Positions 22,751 to 34,000 of a DNA stretch of 64,000 nucleotides are shown piece by piece. Position numbers and translations under genes: made by a program. This DNA comes from Dendrobium chrysotoxum (Eukaryota > Streptophyta > Magnoliopsida > Asparagales > Orchidaceae). Each line of letters starts with the position of its first letter. Position 1 is the first letter of the stretch. The notes below the pieces were generated by a model that was not told the origin of the DNA, ran no database searches, and saw only the letters and a list, made by a program, of their open reading frames with translations. The stretch lies in NCBI GenBank assembly GCA_019925795.1, contig CM034300.1:55782873-55846872 (forward strand), given 5' to 3'.

Positions 22751-23690
22751 TTGAGAAGCGGTAAGATACTGCCTCCTCCTCTAAAAAAAGGGGTCTCTAA
22801 TAAAGATAAGGGTAAAGAGATAGTTATCAATGAGGATGTTATCCATGAAAACCCTAAAAATGACACTTTGGCTAAGGGGATAGATTATAATATCTTATCC
22901 CATCTGAGAAAGATCCCAACCCAGCTCAGTATATATGACACTCTGGTGATGTCTAAGGACCTCCAGGAGACTTTGATTCAGAATCTCAAAGATCCTGAAA
23001 GGTATGAGGCATATTTTGCTGAGTGCAACCTGACTGAGGTTCTGTAAGCTCACAACGAGCCATTCATTACTTTCTCTGAAGAAGACTTGATGCTCGGAAC
23101 AGCAGATCATAATCGCCCTCTATATGTTACTGTAGAGAGTGACCAAATGATTATCAGTGAAATTTTGGTCGACCCCGGGTCTTCTATCAACCTTATAAGC
23201 TTGAATGCATTGAGATCGTTGTGCCTAGACATAGAACATCTCGGGCCAGATAAGCTGATGGTGCACGGCTTCAATGAGAAGGGGCAGAAAAACCCTGGGA
23301 TCATTTATGCTCTCCCTCACATTTGGAGAACTGCATACAGAAGCCAAATTTTATGTGATTGATGTAGATACCTCGTTCAAGGTGTTTCTAGGTAGCCCCT
23401 GGCTGCATGAGTATGGCATCGTCCCATCAACACTACACTAGTGCATGAAGTACCTTAGGGACGGAGAGGAGTTTAGAATCTCTGGTGATATCCAACCTTT
23501 TACGGTGCATAAAGCTACGATCTATGAAGATGCCAAGTACTTCATTCTGAAGAAGTCGAAGCCATCGAGCTCTCTTGAGGCCAAAGCATTAAGTTCAAAT
23601 ACTACAAAGCGACCTAAACAAGAAGGTGAGAGGAAGCAGGTGGGAGAAAGAAGACGTTGCCGACGCTTCCAAAAATAGATACCCCTCCTA
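22751..23690 (+). pseudogene. pro: Aspartic protease region of the Ogre-like element
   Basis: 22751-23047 is the upstream linker (LRKIPTQLSIYDTLVMSKD). 23087-23362 holds the protease core: MIISEILVDPGSSINLISLNA has the catalytic Asp in a D-P-G-S context. The frame shifts near 23330 and continues with FYVIDVDTSFKVFLGSPWLHEYGIVPS, then a stop before CMKYLRDGEEFRISGD (23445). The fold elements are in family order. The enzyme would process the polyprotein. Confidence 0.8.
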
Positions 23691-24494
23691 GAGAAGGAAA
23701 GTGTGTACCTCACCTTGGGAGCGACATAGATGAAGATGATGTCACCCCTATAAAATCCTAGAGGGTATGCCATTCGATGGATAAATGGAGTAGGGAGGTC
23801 GAAAATTCAAATGATGACTATGATTATGACTCTATCTACATGAATACGGTGCAAGATGTAATCTCTAGAAGAATAAATAGTCTATCAATCTCAGACAGTG
23901 TGCTCGTAGTCACATGTATCCCCCAACAATACTTTAAAGAAATCATCCCATGAGAGGTGCATAAGGTTGAAGAACTCACGACCTGTTATCTACCTCTGGT
24001 TGGAAAGGGGACTGAGTCAGGGAACATATTCTATTGCGTGGGAAGGCTCGAAGAAGTGAATCATGACTAGTGCCATGTGCTCATCAATTTTGAAGAATTA
24101 CTACCCACGAGGCTACCTAGGTTTAATACCAAAGGTATTCAAAGAACGTTGCAAAAATAGATCAATATTCCTACCTCTAAGCGATAGCTTTGTACATGCC
24201 TCTGCGTCTAGTATGGAAGGAAACCGCGTCCATTACGATGGAAGGATATGGATGTATATAAAGGTATCAAATTCATCAGGCGAAAATACCTTCAGAAGGA
24301 GACTTGTCGAGCAATCACATACAGGAAAATCGAATACGACTATAGCACCAATGAGGAGTCATATGAAGTTGACACTCATGAGGATCATCCCGTAGAATCC
24401 AAGCCTGCACCGGAAGAGCTGGAAGATGGTGGACACACAGCCACTATGGATGAACTAAAAGAAGTCAACTTGGGAACCGAGGATGACCCTCGCC
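23691..24494 (+). other. Protease-RT linker of the Ogre-like element
   Basis: Reads as a broken acidic linker (DDYDYDSIYMNTVQD; LVVTCIPQQYFKEIIP; YSTNEESYEVDTHEDHPVES) with several stops. Legume Ogre elements carry an intron between protease and RT. Here coding-like wording runs through most of the interval, and I could not pick out convincing splice sites. Confidence 0.5.
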
Positions 24495-25990
24495 AAACCT
24501 TCATTAGTTCCCTTCTGCAGAATAGAGCAGGCAAAAGAAATAAAAGAACTCCTCTGTGAATTCAGGGATTGCTTTACCTGGATATATGCTGAAATGCTCG
24601 GCTTATCCCCTGATGTAGCAGTTCACAGATTGGCCATCAAACTAGATGCAACACCAGTCAAACAAGCTCCCAGGAAAATGAGATTAGAGATTGAAGAACA
24701 GGTAATTGCAAAAACATAGAAACAAAGAAACTTATAAAAGCGGGCTTCATCCGTGAAGAGAAATATGCTGATTGGATCGCCAATATTGTCCCTGAGACGA
24801 AGAAGAACGGTCACATACGTATTTGTATTGACTTTCGGTACCTCAATAAGGCTTATCCAAAAGACGATTTTTTGCTTCCTATATCAAAACTTCTGGTTGA
24901 CAGTACATTAGACTATAACATGTTCTCATTCATGGATGAATCGTCAGGATACAATCATATTAAAATGGTGCCCGAGGATGAAAATCATACATCATTCAAA
25001 ATGCCCATCAACATTTTCTGTTAAACGGTCATTCCCTTTGGCCTGAAGAATGCTGATGCCACCTACCAGCGGGAAATGATACATATTTTTGATGAGTTAA
25101 TACATCAGCAGGTCGAGTGTTATGTAGACGACCTGGTTATTAAGAGCATAGACCGTAAAGATCACTTAAGTGACCTGAGGATTGTATTTAAAAGAATCAA
25201 AAAGTTCGACCTGAAGATGAATCCTTTCAAATGTGCTTTCGGGGTCTCCTCTGGAAATTTCTTGGGATACATTATTCATCATCGAGGAATCGAAGTCGAC
25301 CCCAACAAAATCAAAGTAATCATAGAGATGCCACCGCCAAGAAGTCTCCGTCAACTTCTCTCTCTACAAGGGCAGCTAGCTTTCATTCGACGATTCATAT
25401 TGAATCTGTCGGGTAGGTGCCAACCATTTTCAAAGCTAATTAAGAAGGATGTCCGCTTCAAATGGGATGAAGAATGTCAGGAAGTATTTGACAGTATCAA
25501 GAGATACTTGTTAAATTCGCCCATTCTCGCAACGCCAATTCAGGTGAAGCCTCTTATATTGTATATGATAGCACTAAAAGAGTCCCTTGGAACATTACTG
25601 GCCCAACATAATGAAGAAGGAAAAGAAAATGCACTTTACTACATCAGTCAGAGATTGATTGGAGCAGAGGTGCGATATTCTATAATTGAGAAGCACTGTT
25701 TGGCGTTGATCTTCGCAGTCCAGAAGCTCCGCCACTATATGCTCTCCCATAAAATCACCTTGATATCAAAGATCGATCAGGCTGAAGTTCTTGATGACAA
25801 GACCATCATTGACAGGTCATTTAGCAAGGTGGTTAGTAATATTACTGTAATTTTATATTGTATACATGCCACAGAAAGCAATAAAGGGACAAGCTTTGCC
25901 AAATTTTCTCGCTGTGCATCCAATTTCAGCAGACTCCCCACTCAATGATGATTTGCCAGACGAACAAATCATACAGGTCGAGGAAGAGGA
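24495..25990 (+). pseudogene. pol: Reverse transcriptase and first RNase H of the Ogre-like element
   Basis: Starts around LLCEFRDCFTWIYAEMLGL (24545) with HRLAIK..PVKQAPRKMR. After a stop and frame change near 24717 it runs NIVPETKKNGHIRICIDFRY, FSFMDESSGYNHIKMV (motif A Asp present), a stop at 25022, IPFGLKNADATYQREM and YVDDLVIKS (25123-25149, catalytic DD intact). It continues through the connection (FLGYIIHHRGIEVDPNKI) and RNase H (LILYMIALKESLGTLLAQHN; RYSIIEKHCLALIFAVQKLR) to about 25800. The expected Asp in the first RNase H motif (YMIALKES) is not seen. Confidence 0.9.
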
Positions 25991-25999
25991 GAAACTATA

Positions 26000-26500
26000 A
26001 TTCTGAGAGATGTATTTTGATGGGGCATCGTCTATCAGATCTTCTAAACCTCCAAATCTTGTAAAGGCCCAAGCTGGCATCGGTCTCGTCTTTATAGAAC
26101 CCGAGGGAGGTATAATGAGATTCTCGTTCAGTTTAACTGAACCTCAAACTAATAATGAAGCCGAATACAAAGCTCTGATAGCAGGACTGGAGATTACAAT
26201 TTGTGTCCAAATCACAAATCTCCAAATTTTTGGTGATTCTCAACTTGTGATAAACCAAGTTTTGGGCATTTATAAGATTTTCAAACTTGAATTTTCCCAC
26301 TACCACCGACAAGCTCTCGAGCTTTTAAAATAAGAACCGAATGTCAGGATAACCCAAGTTCCTCGAGGGCAAAATACAAATGTAGATTGTCTAGCCAAAC
26401 TGGCCAAGGAGCTTACAAGTGAAGACAAGAAGCCATCTATATTTATTGCGGTTGAAAATTATACGATCTTAGAGCCAGCTATCTTGTAATTCTCGCGGGC
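26000..26500 (+). pseudogene. Second (archaeal-type) RNase H of the Ogre-like element
   Basis: MYFDGASSIRSSKP (26010), then AGIGLVFIEPEGG, NNEAEYKALIAGLEI and FGDSQLVINQVLG give the D, E and D of an RNase H fold, placed after the first RNase H and before integrase. Such a dual RNase H is a mark of the Tat clade. One stop falls at 26331, after which VPRGQNTNVDCLAKLAKEL carries the last Asp motif. This is one of the best-kept domains of the element. Confidence 0.85.
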
Positions 26501-26739
26501 AGAGGGAGTACCAGATTTAGGCCAACAGGATGCAACCCCAGTTGATCCTTAACCTCCCCAATAGATCACCACTAAAAATCAACCAGAAGAACACCATGTA
26601 GTCAAGAGACGAAGAACTAGTAGATTCTCGGAGTCGTGGTTACATTGCTTGGATGTTGAAGTCGAAGACGATTGGAGGCAACCATTCGTCAACTACTTCA
26701 AAGAAAGCAAACTCCCAACAGATAAATCTCTCGCTACAA

Positions 26740-27923
26740 AAATTTAGAAAAGAGCGTTATGATATGCATTTGTCAATGATACACTATATCGACGGGCTTT
26801 TGACCAGATGTGGCTAAGGTGCCTAAGGACCAAGGAAGTTGAGAAAGTGATAACAGAAGTTTATGAAGGACTCTACGGAGCACACCAGTCAGGTCCTAAG
26901 ATGGCCGCTAAAATCAAGAGGATGGGTTATTACTGGCCTATGATGGTGAGAGACTATAATGACCACGCCAAGAGGTGCCACGAGTGTCAGATTCACGATG
27001 ATGTCATTCATCAACCGCCAAATCCACTGCACCCAAAAATAGCATCCTGGCCATTCGAATGTTGGGGCACAGATATCATCGGTCTGATAAACCTACCGTC
27101 ATCAGCTGGACATCGCTTCATTCTGGCAGCAACAGATTACTTTTCCAAGTGGGCAGAAGCAACTCCATTCAGGGAAGTCACGTTTGAGCACGTGATTAAC
27201 TTCTTCACCCATAATGTCATCTATAGATTCGGTGTATCATACCGCATGATCTCAGATAATGGCACAGTGTTCAAGAGTATGAAAATGTACAAGTTTGTTG
27301 ATCGTCATAAGATCAATTGGCGGTATTCATAAATATACAACCCAAGAGCCAATGGTTTGGCAGAGGCCTTCAACAAGACACTGGTGAAATTCCTGAAGAA
27401 GATCCTCACCAAGAATAAAAGAGAATGGCATACGAAGATGGCAGAGGTACTATGGGCGTATCGTACAACCTATAAAATACTGACCAAAGCCACTCCTTAC
27501 TCACTAGTGTTTGGAGCTGAAGCAGTGCTGCCACTAGAGATTGAACTGCCGTCACTTCGAGTAGCAATTCAACACGATCTAACTCAAGAGCAGAATGCTT
27601 GCCTAAGAATGGTAGTGCTTGATACACTCGATGAAGTTAGACTGCAAGCCCAACAAAACTTGGAAATCTATCGAGGAAGAATGGCAAAATTGTTTGATCG
27701 AATGGTGCGTCCTCGGGCATTTCAAGAAGGGGAATTGGTCCTGGTGCTGAGAAGGCCAATCATCCCTCACCAAAAAATTGGTAGTAAATTCATATCCAAT
27801 TAGGAGGGCCCCTTTGTTATTGAGAAGGTGTACCAAGGGGGAGCCTACCAGCTTATCGATCTGCACGATTAGAGGCCAATGCCACCGATCAACGGTCGAC
27901 ACCTACAGAAGTATCATGCATAA
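26740..27923 (+). pseudogene. int: Integrase of the Ogre-like element
   Basis: 26808-27332 holds the zinc-finger region (EVYEGLYGAHQSGPKM, then CHECQ) and the catalytic core: CWGTDIIG (first D), ISDNGTVF (second D, 27253-27276). A stop at 27330 is followed by YNPRANGLAEAFNKTL (the E, with 35 positions between D and E counting the stop). The place of the first His of HHCC is Tyr. The C-terminal domain follows (YRTTYKILTKATPYSLVFGAEAV; EGELVLVLRR), with stops at 27802 and about 27871, and the frame ends at 27921-27923 after HLQKYHA. It would insert the DNA copy into the genome. Confidence 0.9.
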
Positions 27924-28049
27924 AATTGCTTAAAGAAATGTTATGTTTAATATATTGTGTATTTGATGCATGCTTATTAACATATATATTCTTGAAATTC
28001 TCTTCTGTTGCAAAAATGCATTTTAAAATGTCCCTGCGAGATAGGGGGC

Positions 28050-28115
28050 ATTTTAAATATTTATTTGGGCTGACATCGTGCTACGCACCGAGATCCCCAA
28101 ATAAATATTTAAAAT
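28050..28115. repeat. Perfect hairpin 1 in the Ogre 3' region
   Basis: ATTTTAAATATTTATTTGGG (28050-28069) and its exact reverse complement (28096-28115) enclose a 26-base loop containing GTGC-TAC-GCAC and CCGAGATC. Directly upstream is TGTCCCTGCGAGATAGGGGG. It belongs to the same family as hairpins 2 and 3. Confidence 0.95.
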
Positions 28116-28169
28116 CATAAAAATTTTAAATTTTATTCGATTCTAAAATGTCCCTGTGAGATAGGGGGC

Positions 28170-28235
28170 ATTTTAAATATTTATTCAGGTCGACATCACG
28201 CTGCATGCCGAGATCCCCGAATAAATATTTAAAAT
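28170..28235. repeat. Perfect hairpin 2 in the Ogre 3' region
   Basis: Arms of 17 bp (ATTTTAAATATTTATTC at 28170, reverse complement at 28219-28235) with a loop related to hairpin 1 (CGCTGCATGCCGAGATC). The unit including the upstream AATGTCCCTG[C/T]GAGATAGGGGG repeats hairpin 1 at a distance of 120 bases. The inner end of both arms has changed together (CC/GG pairing lost, TTC/GAA kept). Confidence 0.95.
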
Positions 28236-28445
28236 CATCAATATAAATCTTGTTTCACGATGAAGAATACAATACATTCTTTCTTAAATTATATGCAGGT
28301 GATCTTCCAAAAGATCGAGACACCGCCCTCTCCAACATACCAAGATTTTGAAAGTCAGGAAAGAGACCTTTTGTGGCTACACAATCCAATAAATCGAGCC
28401 AAACAGCTTAAAGTTTTTTTCAACAGCCTGAAGCTTAAGGTTCGA

Positions 28446-28921
28446 GTGGGTGTAAGAGGTCGGATCCAACACGCCCAAATATGGCCGGATCGCTGGAAGC
28501 TCTGTCTACTCAACACGCCATAAGAAAGGCCGTAGTAGTGGAACCCCTACTTCGACAACCCGTTAGTAGGGACTACAGGAAGTACAAAGGCTTATTCGAC
28601 TCAATAAGATTCAAGTGATCGTAGTCTGCCGAACACTCCTAAATGACTGGAGAATCAAAGTTCCAATGGGAAGGAGGAATCTCGAGCAACTACTGAATGT
28701 GTGTAGGTTCCAAATCTTCAACCATAAAGGAAGACTCAGAATCTACCAACTTCAGTAAAATCAGTATTAGGAAGCGCATTTCCCCTAGCTCAAGTCTGTA
28801 GCCTGAATGGGTGTAAAAGGTCGGATCCAATAAGCCCAAATATGGCCGGATCGCTGGCAGCTCCATCTACTCAACACGCCATAAGAAAGGCCGTAGTAGA
28901 GGAACCCCCATTTCAGCAACC
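28446..28921. repeat. 115-bp direct repeat at 361-bp spacing
   Basis: 28446-28560 and 28806-28921 match almost base for base: GGGTGTAA[G/A]AGGTCGGATCC, GCCCAAATATGGCCGGATCG, CTACTCAACACGCCATAAG, AAAGGCCGTAGTAG. This is a local duplication within the element. Confidence 0.9.
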
Positions 28922-29504
28922 AGAGGACGAAGAGCTGTCAAATCCTAGCTCTCCTGATCTGATTAACTCAAGTGACTCAGATTAAAGTCTCCTCAAGTGG
29001 TTAAGGATTAAGATACTACCTACATTTGGTACTATCAATCAAATCCAAAACCTGTAAATCCATCAACAAATCCGTAAAGCGTTAAGCAAGGATCGAAGGA
29101 ATTTTTCTTCAACAAGTCCATTAAAGCACAAAACAAAGGACAGAAGAAATTATCCCAAAGTTCACATAGAGTCTAAGGCTGAACTAAGAGGATTTCATCA
29201 TCAACAAGTCCGTTATGCAAAAAGCTCTAGACTGATGACTTTTTCTCTACCGACCTTGTATAAACCTAAAGGCTTTTAGGTCACCAGCCTCCACTCTTTC
29301 ATTAAGCCCGTCAAAGAAAGAAGCATAGGGGCGAAGGCATATAAAAACCACCTGACAAGTCAGTAAGACAAATCAGGTAATTCTCCATCAATGTCCACAG
29401 CACAAAGTACAGGGCAAAAGAAATCAAAATCCTATGACTCAGGCTAAAGTAACAGAAAGATGTATTTCGAATGACATCTATAAGTGTACCTAGGGACAAG
29501 GGGC

Positions 29505-29570
29505 ATTTTAAATATTTATTTGGGTTGATATAGCGCTGCGTGCCGAGATCCCCAAATAAATATTTAAAAT
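29505..29570. repeat. Perfect hairpin 3 in the Ogre 3' region
   Basis: The same 20-bp arms as hairpin 1, base for base (29505-29524 and 29551-29570), around a related loop (GCGCTGCGTGCCGAGATC). It lies 1.4 kb downstream of hairpins 1 and 2. Confidence 0.95.
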
Positions 29571-30388
29571 TATCTACAACATCATCAACACAACTGGAGT
29601 ATGATCACAGAAGTCACAAGAACAGTAGAAAGAGAGCTCATCAATAGTAGAATTCATAAGAAATACTTCATTTTATTAATTCAGAATTTATATACAAGTT
29701 TTCAGTTCACATTTCTTTTACAAGCTCACATCTACCAAAAGAAAAAAAGAAAAGTACAATGTCTTTCGCAAAGGACTAAAAATTTGTCTCCTAAACTATA
29801 TCCGAAGAGGAAGTCAACAGCTCCGCTCTGCTCCTTCCAAAGACCACATATTCTGCACTTCTGAAACTTGTACAAAGTAACAGAAATATCGGTAGAAATA
29901 AGCAATTATGCAAGTATATGAAGAGCTACTAAAAAAAAAGTGTACCTGAAACCAAGGTCTCCTATAGTAGCTCACGAACGAGTGTCTCTCTCCTCCAAGA
30001 ACCTGTGTAGGGCCACATGGGAGTCAGTAAGCAGCTAAAGAAAGAAAAGGAATAGAACAAATAAAGTAAAAACGTACCAAAACTGAAGCCTCCTGTAGCA
30101 GTGAACTGGCTAGATCCCACCCCTGTAGTAACCTACATAATACATGAAGCATTATCAGCATAATTACAAAATTAGAACTGAAAACTAAGGAAATAGTAGT
30201 GCCAAAAGAAGAGCAGGAGGTGGCAATGCTATCTATTATTATCAATCTACTAAATAACACTCCAGGGATATGAATTTGAAATGTTATATCAATTGTCTTA
30301 CGGATCTCTACTTCACAAGAGCCAACATGTCAATCGTTATTGATTACAAGTGCATCTAAAGACCTGTAAAGACACAGAAATATATTCT

Positions 30389-30550
30389 TGAAGATCTACG
30401 GAATGAAAATCTTAGTGTGGCATCCAAGAAAATTTTTGGAGATCCACTAAATGACAATCTTAGAGTGACATCCAAGCAAACTGTTGGAGATCCACTAAAT
30501 GAAAACTTTTGTGTGACATCTAGAGCAAAATATCTGGAGATCCACAGGCT
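30389..30550. repeat. 48-bp tandem repeat just before the PPT
   Basis: Units start at 30389, 30437, 30485 and (partial) 30535 with TGGAGATCCACTAAATGA or close variants, followed by [A/C]AA..CTTAG[A/T]GTG[A/G]CATC. The unit is 48-50 bp. The first two steps are exactly 48, so a plus frame stays open through them (FGDPLNDNLRVTSKQTVGDP), but no gene is evident. Confidence 0.85.
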
Positions 30551-30592
30551 CAATCAACATACAACAAACGTGATTCACTCTAGATGCAAACC

Positions 30593-30611
30593 ATATTTGT
30601 TGGGGGGTATT
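30593..30611 (+). promoter_or_regulatory. Polypurine tract region of the Ogre-like element
   Basis: TTGGGGGGTATT lies directly before the 3' LTR (TGTTGACCCCC at 30612). It is short for a PPT, but its place and G-run fit the plus-strand primer. Confidence 0.75.
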
Positions 30612-30986
30612 TGTTGACCCCCACTGAATTTAAAAAAAAAATCATAAAAGAAACATAAATACCTGCTCAAATCTATCAAATCCTCCACAAAAATTGCTCG
30701 GAATACTGCTAAAATACTGTGTATGTGGCACCGTCTGAGTCGCATCCCGCGAATCTTGCTCAAATCTCACAAATTCGCTTCATTTCTTCGCTCCAATGCG
30801 GCTATTAAAGCAGCGACGAGTGTAGGTGTTCGGTTCGCAAGAAGCAATCCACGAACTCCCTTCCTCTATCTCACGACCTTGCTCCCCCTTGCTCTCCAGT
30901 ACGTAATTGGTCTGAACCCCTCTACCACCTTTGGACAAATCCTGACTTTCCTCTCCTTGTCCGATCCCTATAGCCGCAAGTAGTAA

Positions 30987-31038
<52 letters not shown>

Positions 31039-34000
31039 AGAGAGAGAGAGAGAGAGAGACCTCTTTGCCCGTTTCCCTTGGCAAAGCTCACCTTAGCCGC
31101 AACCCTCTGCTCCCCGACCTCTCGTCTTGCTGCTGTAGTCGAGCCTCAAAGCCTTCTCCAATAGCCGAACCCAAGCCCCAGACGCCTGTCTTCCATTTGT
31201 TATATATGTTTCAAAAAAAAAGAAAAAAAAAAGAAGAAAGAAAAAGAAAGAAAAAGAAGAAGAAAGAAAAAGAAAGAAAAAGAAAAAGAAAGAAAAAGAA
31301 AGAAAAAGAAGAGAAAAGAGAAAAAGAAAGTATTTTTGCAAATTTGGGAAAATCCAGTTTTGACGCTTGCAGTGCGGCGAACAACCACCCATGCACGTTT
31401 TTCTTAACACGGTGGGATGAAGTTCATTGCTGTGCCCGTGGTGAAACAGGGTAATCTCCAAAAAATCCTATTTTCGGTGCTTGCAGCGTGACGAACAACC
31501 ACCCATGTGTGCTTTTCTTAGCACGGTGGGAGGAAGTTCATCACGGTGCTAGCGACGAGGTAGGTAACTCTTATAAGTCCTGATTTCGATGTTTGCAGCA
31601 TGTCGAGGGACCCCCCATGCACGCTTTTCTTAGTGTGGTGGGAGGGAATTCGATGCGATGCCTACGACGAAGCAGGTAATCCCTATGCATACTTTTCTTA
31701 GTACGGCGTGATAAAATATAAGTACCTGTACACTGGGAAAAATTGCTCTTTCACAAACTTGCTTTTGAAGACCCATGCACACCTTTCTTGGCGTGGTGGA
31801 TGACAAAGACTACGGCTGTGGTGTCCCACGACACCTATCATGCACGTCTTTCTTAACGTGGTGGGCAGGTTATGACTCTTGGTTTTTCCCCTAAACATGG
31901 GAGACGTCGGGAGGTTGTCCAAATTTTTAGTGAATCAAAGACAAGGACTTAGACATTTGCACTCAAGAAAGAACAAATTTTGGGCAATAGGGGACTACAC
32001 TTGGACTCAAAATAATTGAGACCTTAGTGGATATGACTTAAATCAAATTCAAACAACGAAAGACTCGTGAGCTTAGACTCAAAATGAATTACAATAAACT
32101 TAATGTGAACAAATTTGATCTCAAATGAATGATGATGCAAGGCTTTCAAAGGGATATCAACGAACTGAACAATAAAAGACTCATGAGAATTAAGTCTCAA
32201 GTGCATACCAATGATGAGTAGATGCACATGATACAGCATATGATGTCCATTCCAATGGTGATGATCAATCAACAGATGAAGACTATAGCTCTCTACAAAT
32301 GCTAAAGATTTTCAAGAATGCAAATACCAACATACAACATGTTGTTTATCAATAAACATGACAGATCTGTAATACATGCGAGCACGAATCAAGTGAAAAT
32401 ACAATGAATATGAACTTGAACTCAAGTTGGACCACAGAAGGATTTGAATGAATCATAAAGGATCTAATTTGAAGGGATTACAATAAAACAAGCTCAAGTA
32501 CTTAGTCTGGCGCACATTCAAATGATTATCAAATGGTTAAACAAGGGACTCATATATTTCAACTTCGCATATTTATAATTGATTCATATATCTACCCCAG
32601 TCATGTAGGTGGGTGCTTTAGATTAATTATAATGACTACAAGGGCATGAATGCAATGATATGCTTACACTCAATAATACAAGGTCTTCAATGGATAGTAA
32701 AGAATCACTATTTCAATTGGGAGACAAATGTAATTCAATAACCTCATATGAGCAATGATGATTATCATGTGATGAATCTGAAAGGGTCCTTGTAAGCACT
32801 AATAATAAAAAAAGTGTAACAAACAAAATGACATTCACAAGGAAAGCAAAGGAGGCCTAGAAGTAGTCCCTTCGTCATTAATGCAGACTAATGTGTAAGT
32901 GAGGGAATAATAGTCCACATGTGAATGAGAGTAATGCATATGCTACACGACATTTGATTTGTATATGATCAAAAAGACATCTGCAGTGTTCATATCAATC
33001 AATCAACGAGTTTATATGTTGAAGATCAGAGGTCTTGATGAAGAGAACTATTATTAGAGGCAATGAATGCTACGACACTATTGCAATCAATCATCCATCA
33101 ATGTTGAATGGATACATCAATCCCTTGCGAGCAAAGGGTGATCGATTGACGATGAATGTAAATGCCTACAAGCCACTGAAAAGGACTCCTTGTGCACTCT
33201 ATATGTCATCTACATGGCAAATATAAAAGAGAAAGGCGGCATATATGAGCTCCTACAAGTTGTTATAGAAGACCCATTGTACACTCAATCTGTTGTCCAC
33301 AAGCAAAATACAAAATGAATACATCTACCTACAGCAGTAGTGGATGTACTATAGGGACCAAAACCACAACAAAATGCATAAGGAATGCAGTGAATGCAAG
33401 CTTCTATGAGCTTCTGTAAAAGCAGTAGATTTGTTAGTGTACTACAATCTACCTGCGTAAATCATGCAAGTAGTGCACGACAGTCTGCCTGTACAAAACC
33501 GCAAACAACTCAGTCCAAAAGATGCTATGACATGCCACCGGATTTGTAACACTTATACAAGCAGACAGAAGGCATCTATGAGCTTCCAAATTGAATGCTG
33601 CATTCAAACGAGGGTTTTCCCACATAATTGAGTAGTGTCAAATGTCTAAAATCTTCCCCGCATGTGCACTTTAATTTGTATACACATAGGTACATAAAAG
33701 GGGCAAGAGTAACCAAACACCCGCATGGGCCCCGAATAGCGTGTTATTGGTACACACGTGACATCCAGGGATGCTGCGCGGTTTAATAAGTGAATTCAGG
33801 TTCGAGCTCGATCCTTCTATTCAGGTAGATAGGAGTCGACACGGCTCAAACTATTAAACAAATGTACAGTCGCGGGGTCGACTGAGATATTTATTTTATA
33901 CGTTCATATTAGGCCTTCAAGGCCTATAATCAATAGAATTTACTTACAAAAGCATAAAGCCTACGAAACCCGATCCTCTATCGACAGCCCGATAGAGTCG

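Larger units (their letters stand above)
27924..30592 (+). other. Long 3' non-coding region of the Ogre-like element
   Basis: About 2.7 kb between the integrase stop and the PPT has no lasting reading frame but is rich in structure: three near-identical hairpins, a 115-bp direct repeat, and a 48-bp tandem repeat close to the PPT, all listed separately. Phrases such as TCAACAAGTCC[A/G]TTA recur at 29115 and 29201, pointing to further decayed duplication. Short open frames (28260-28523, 29601-29864) show nothing recognisable. Confidence 0.7.
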
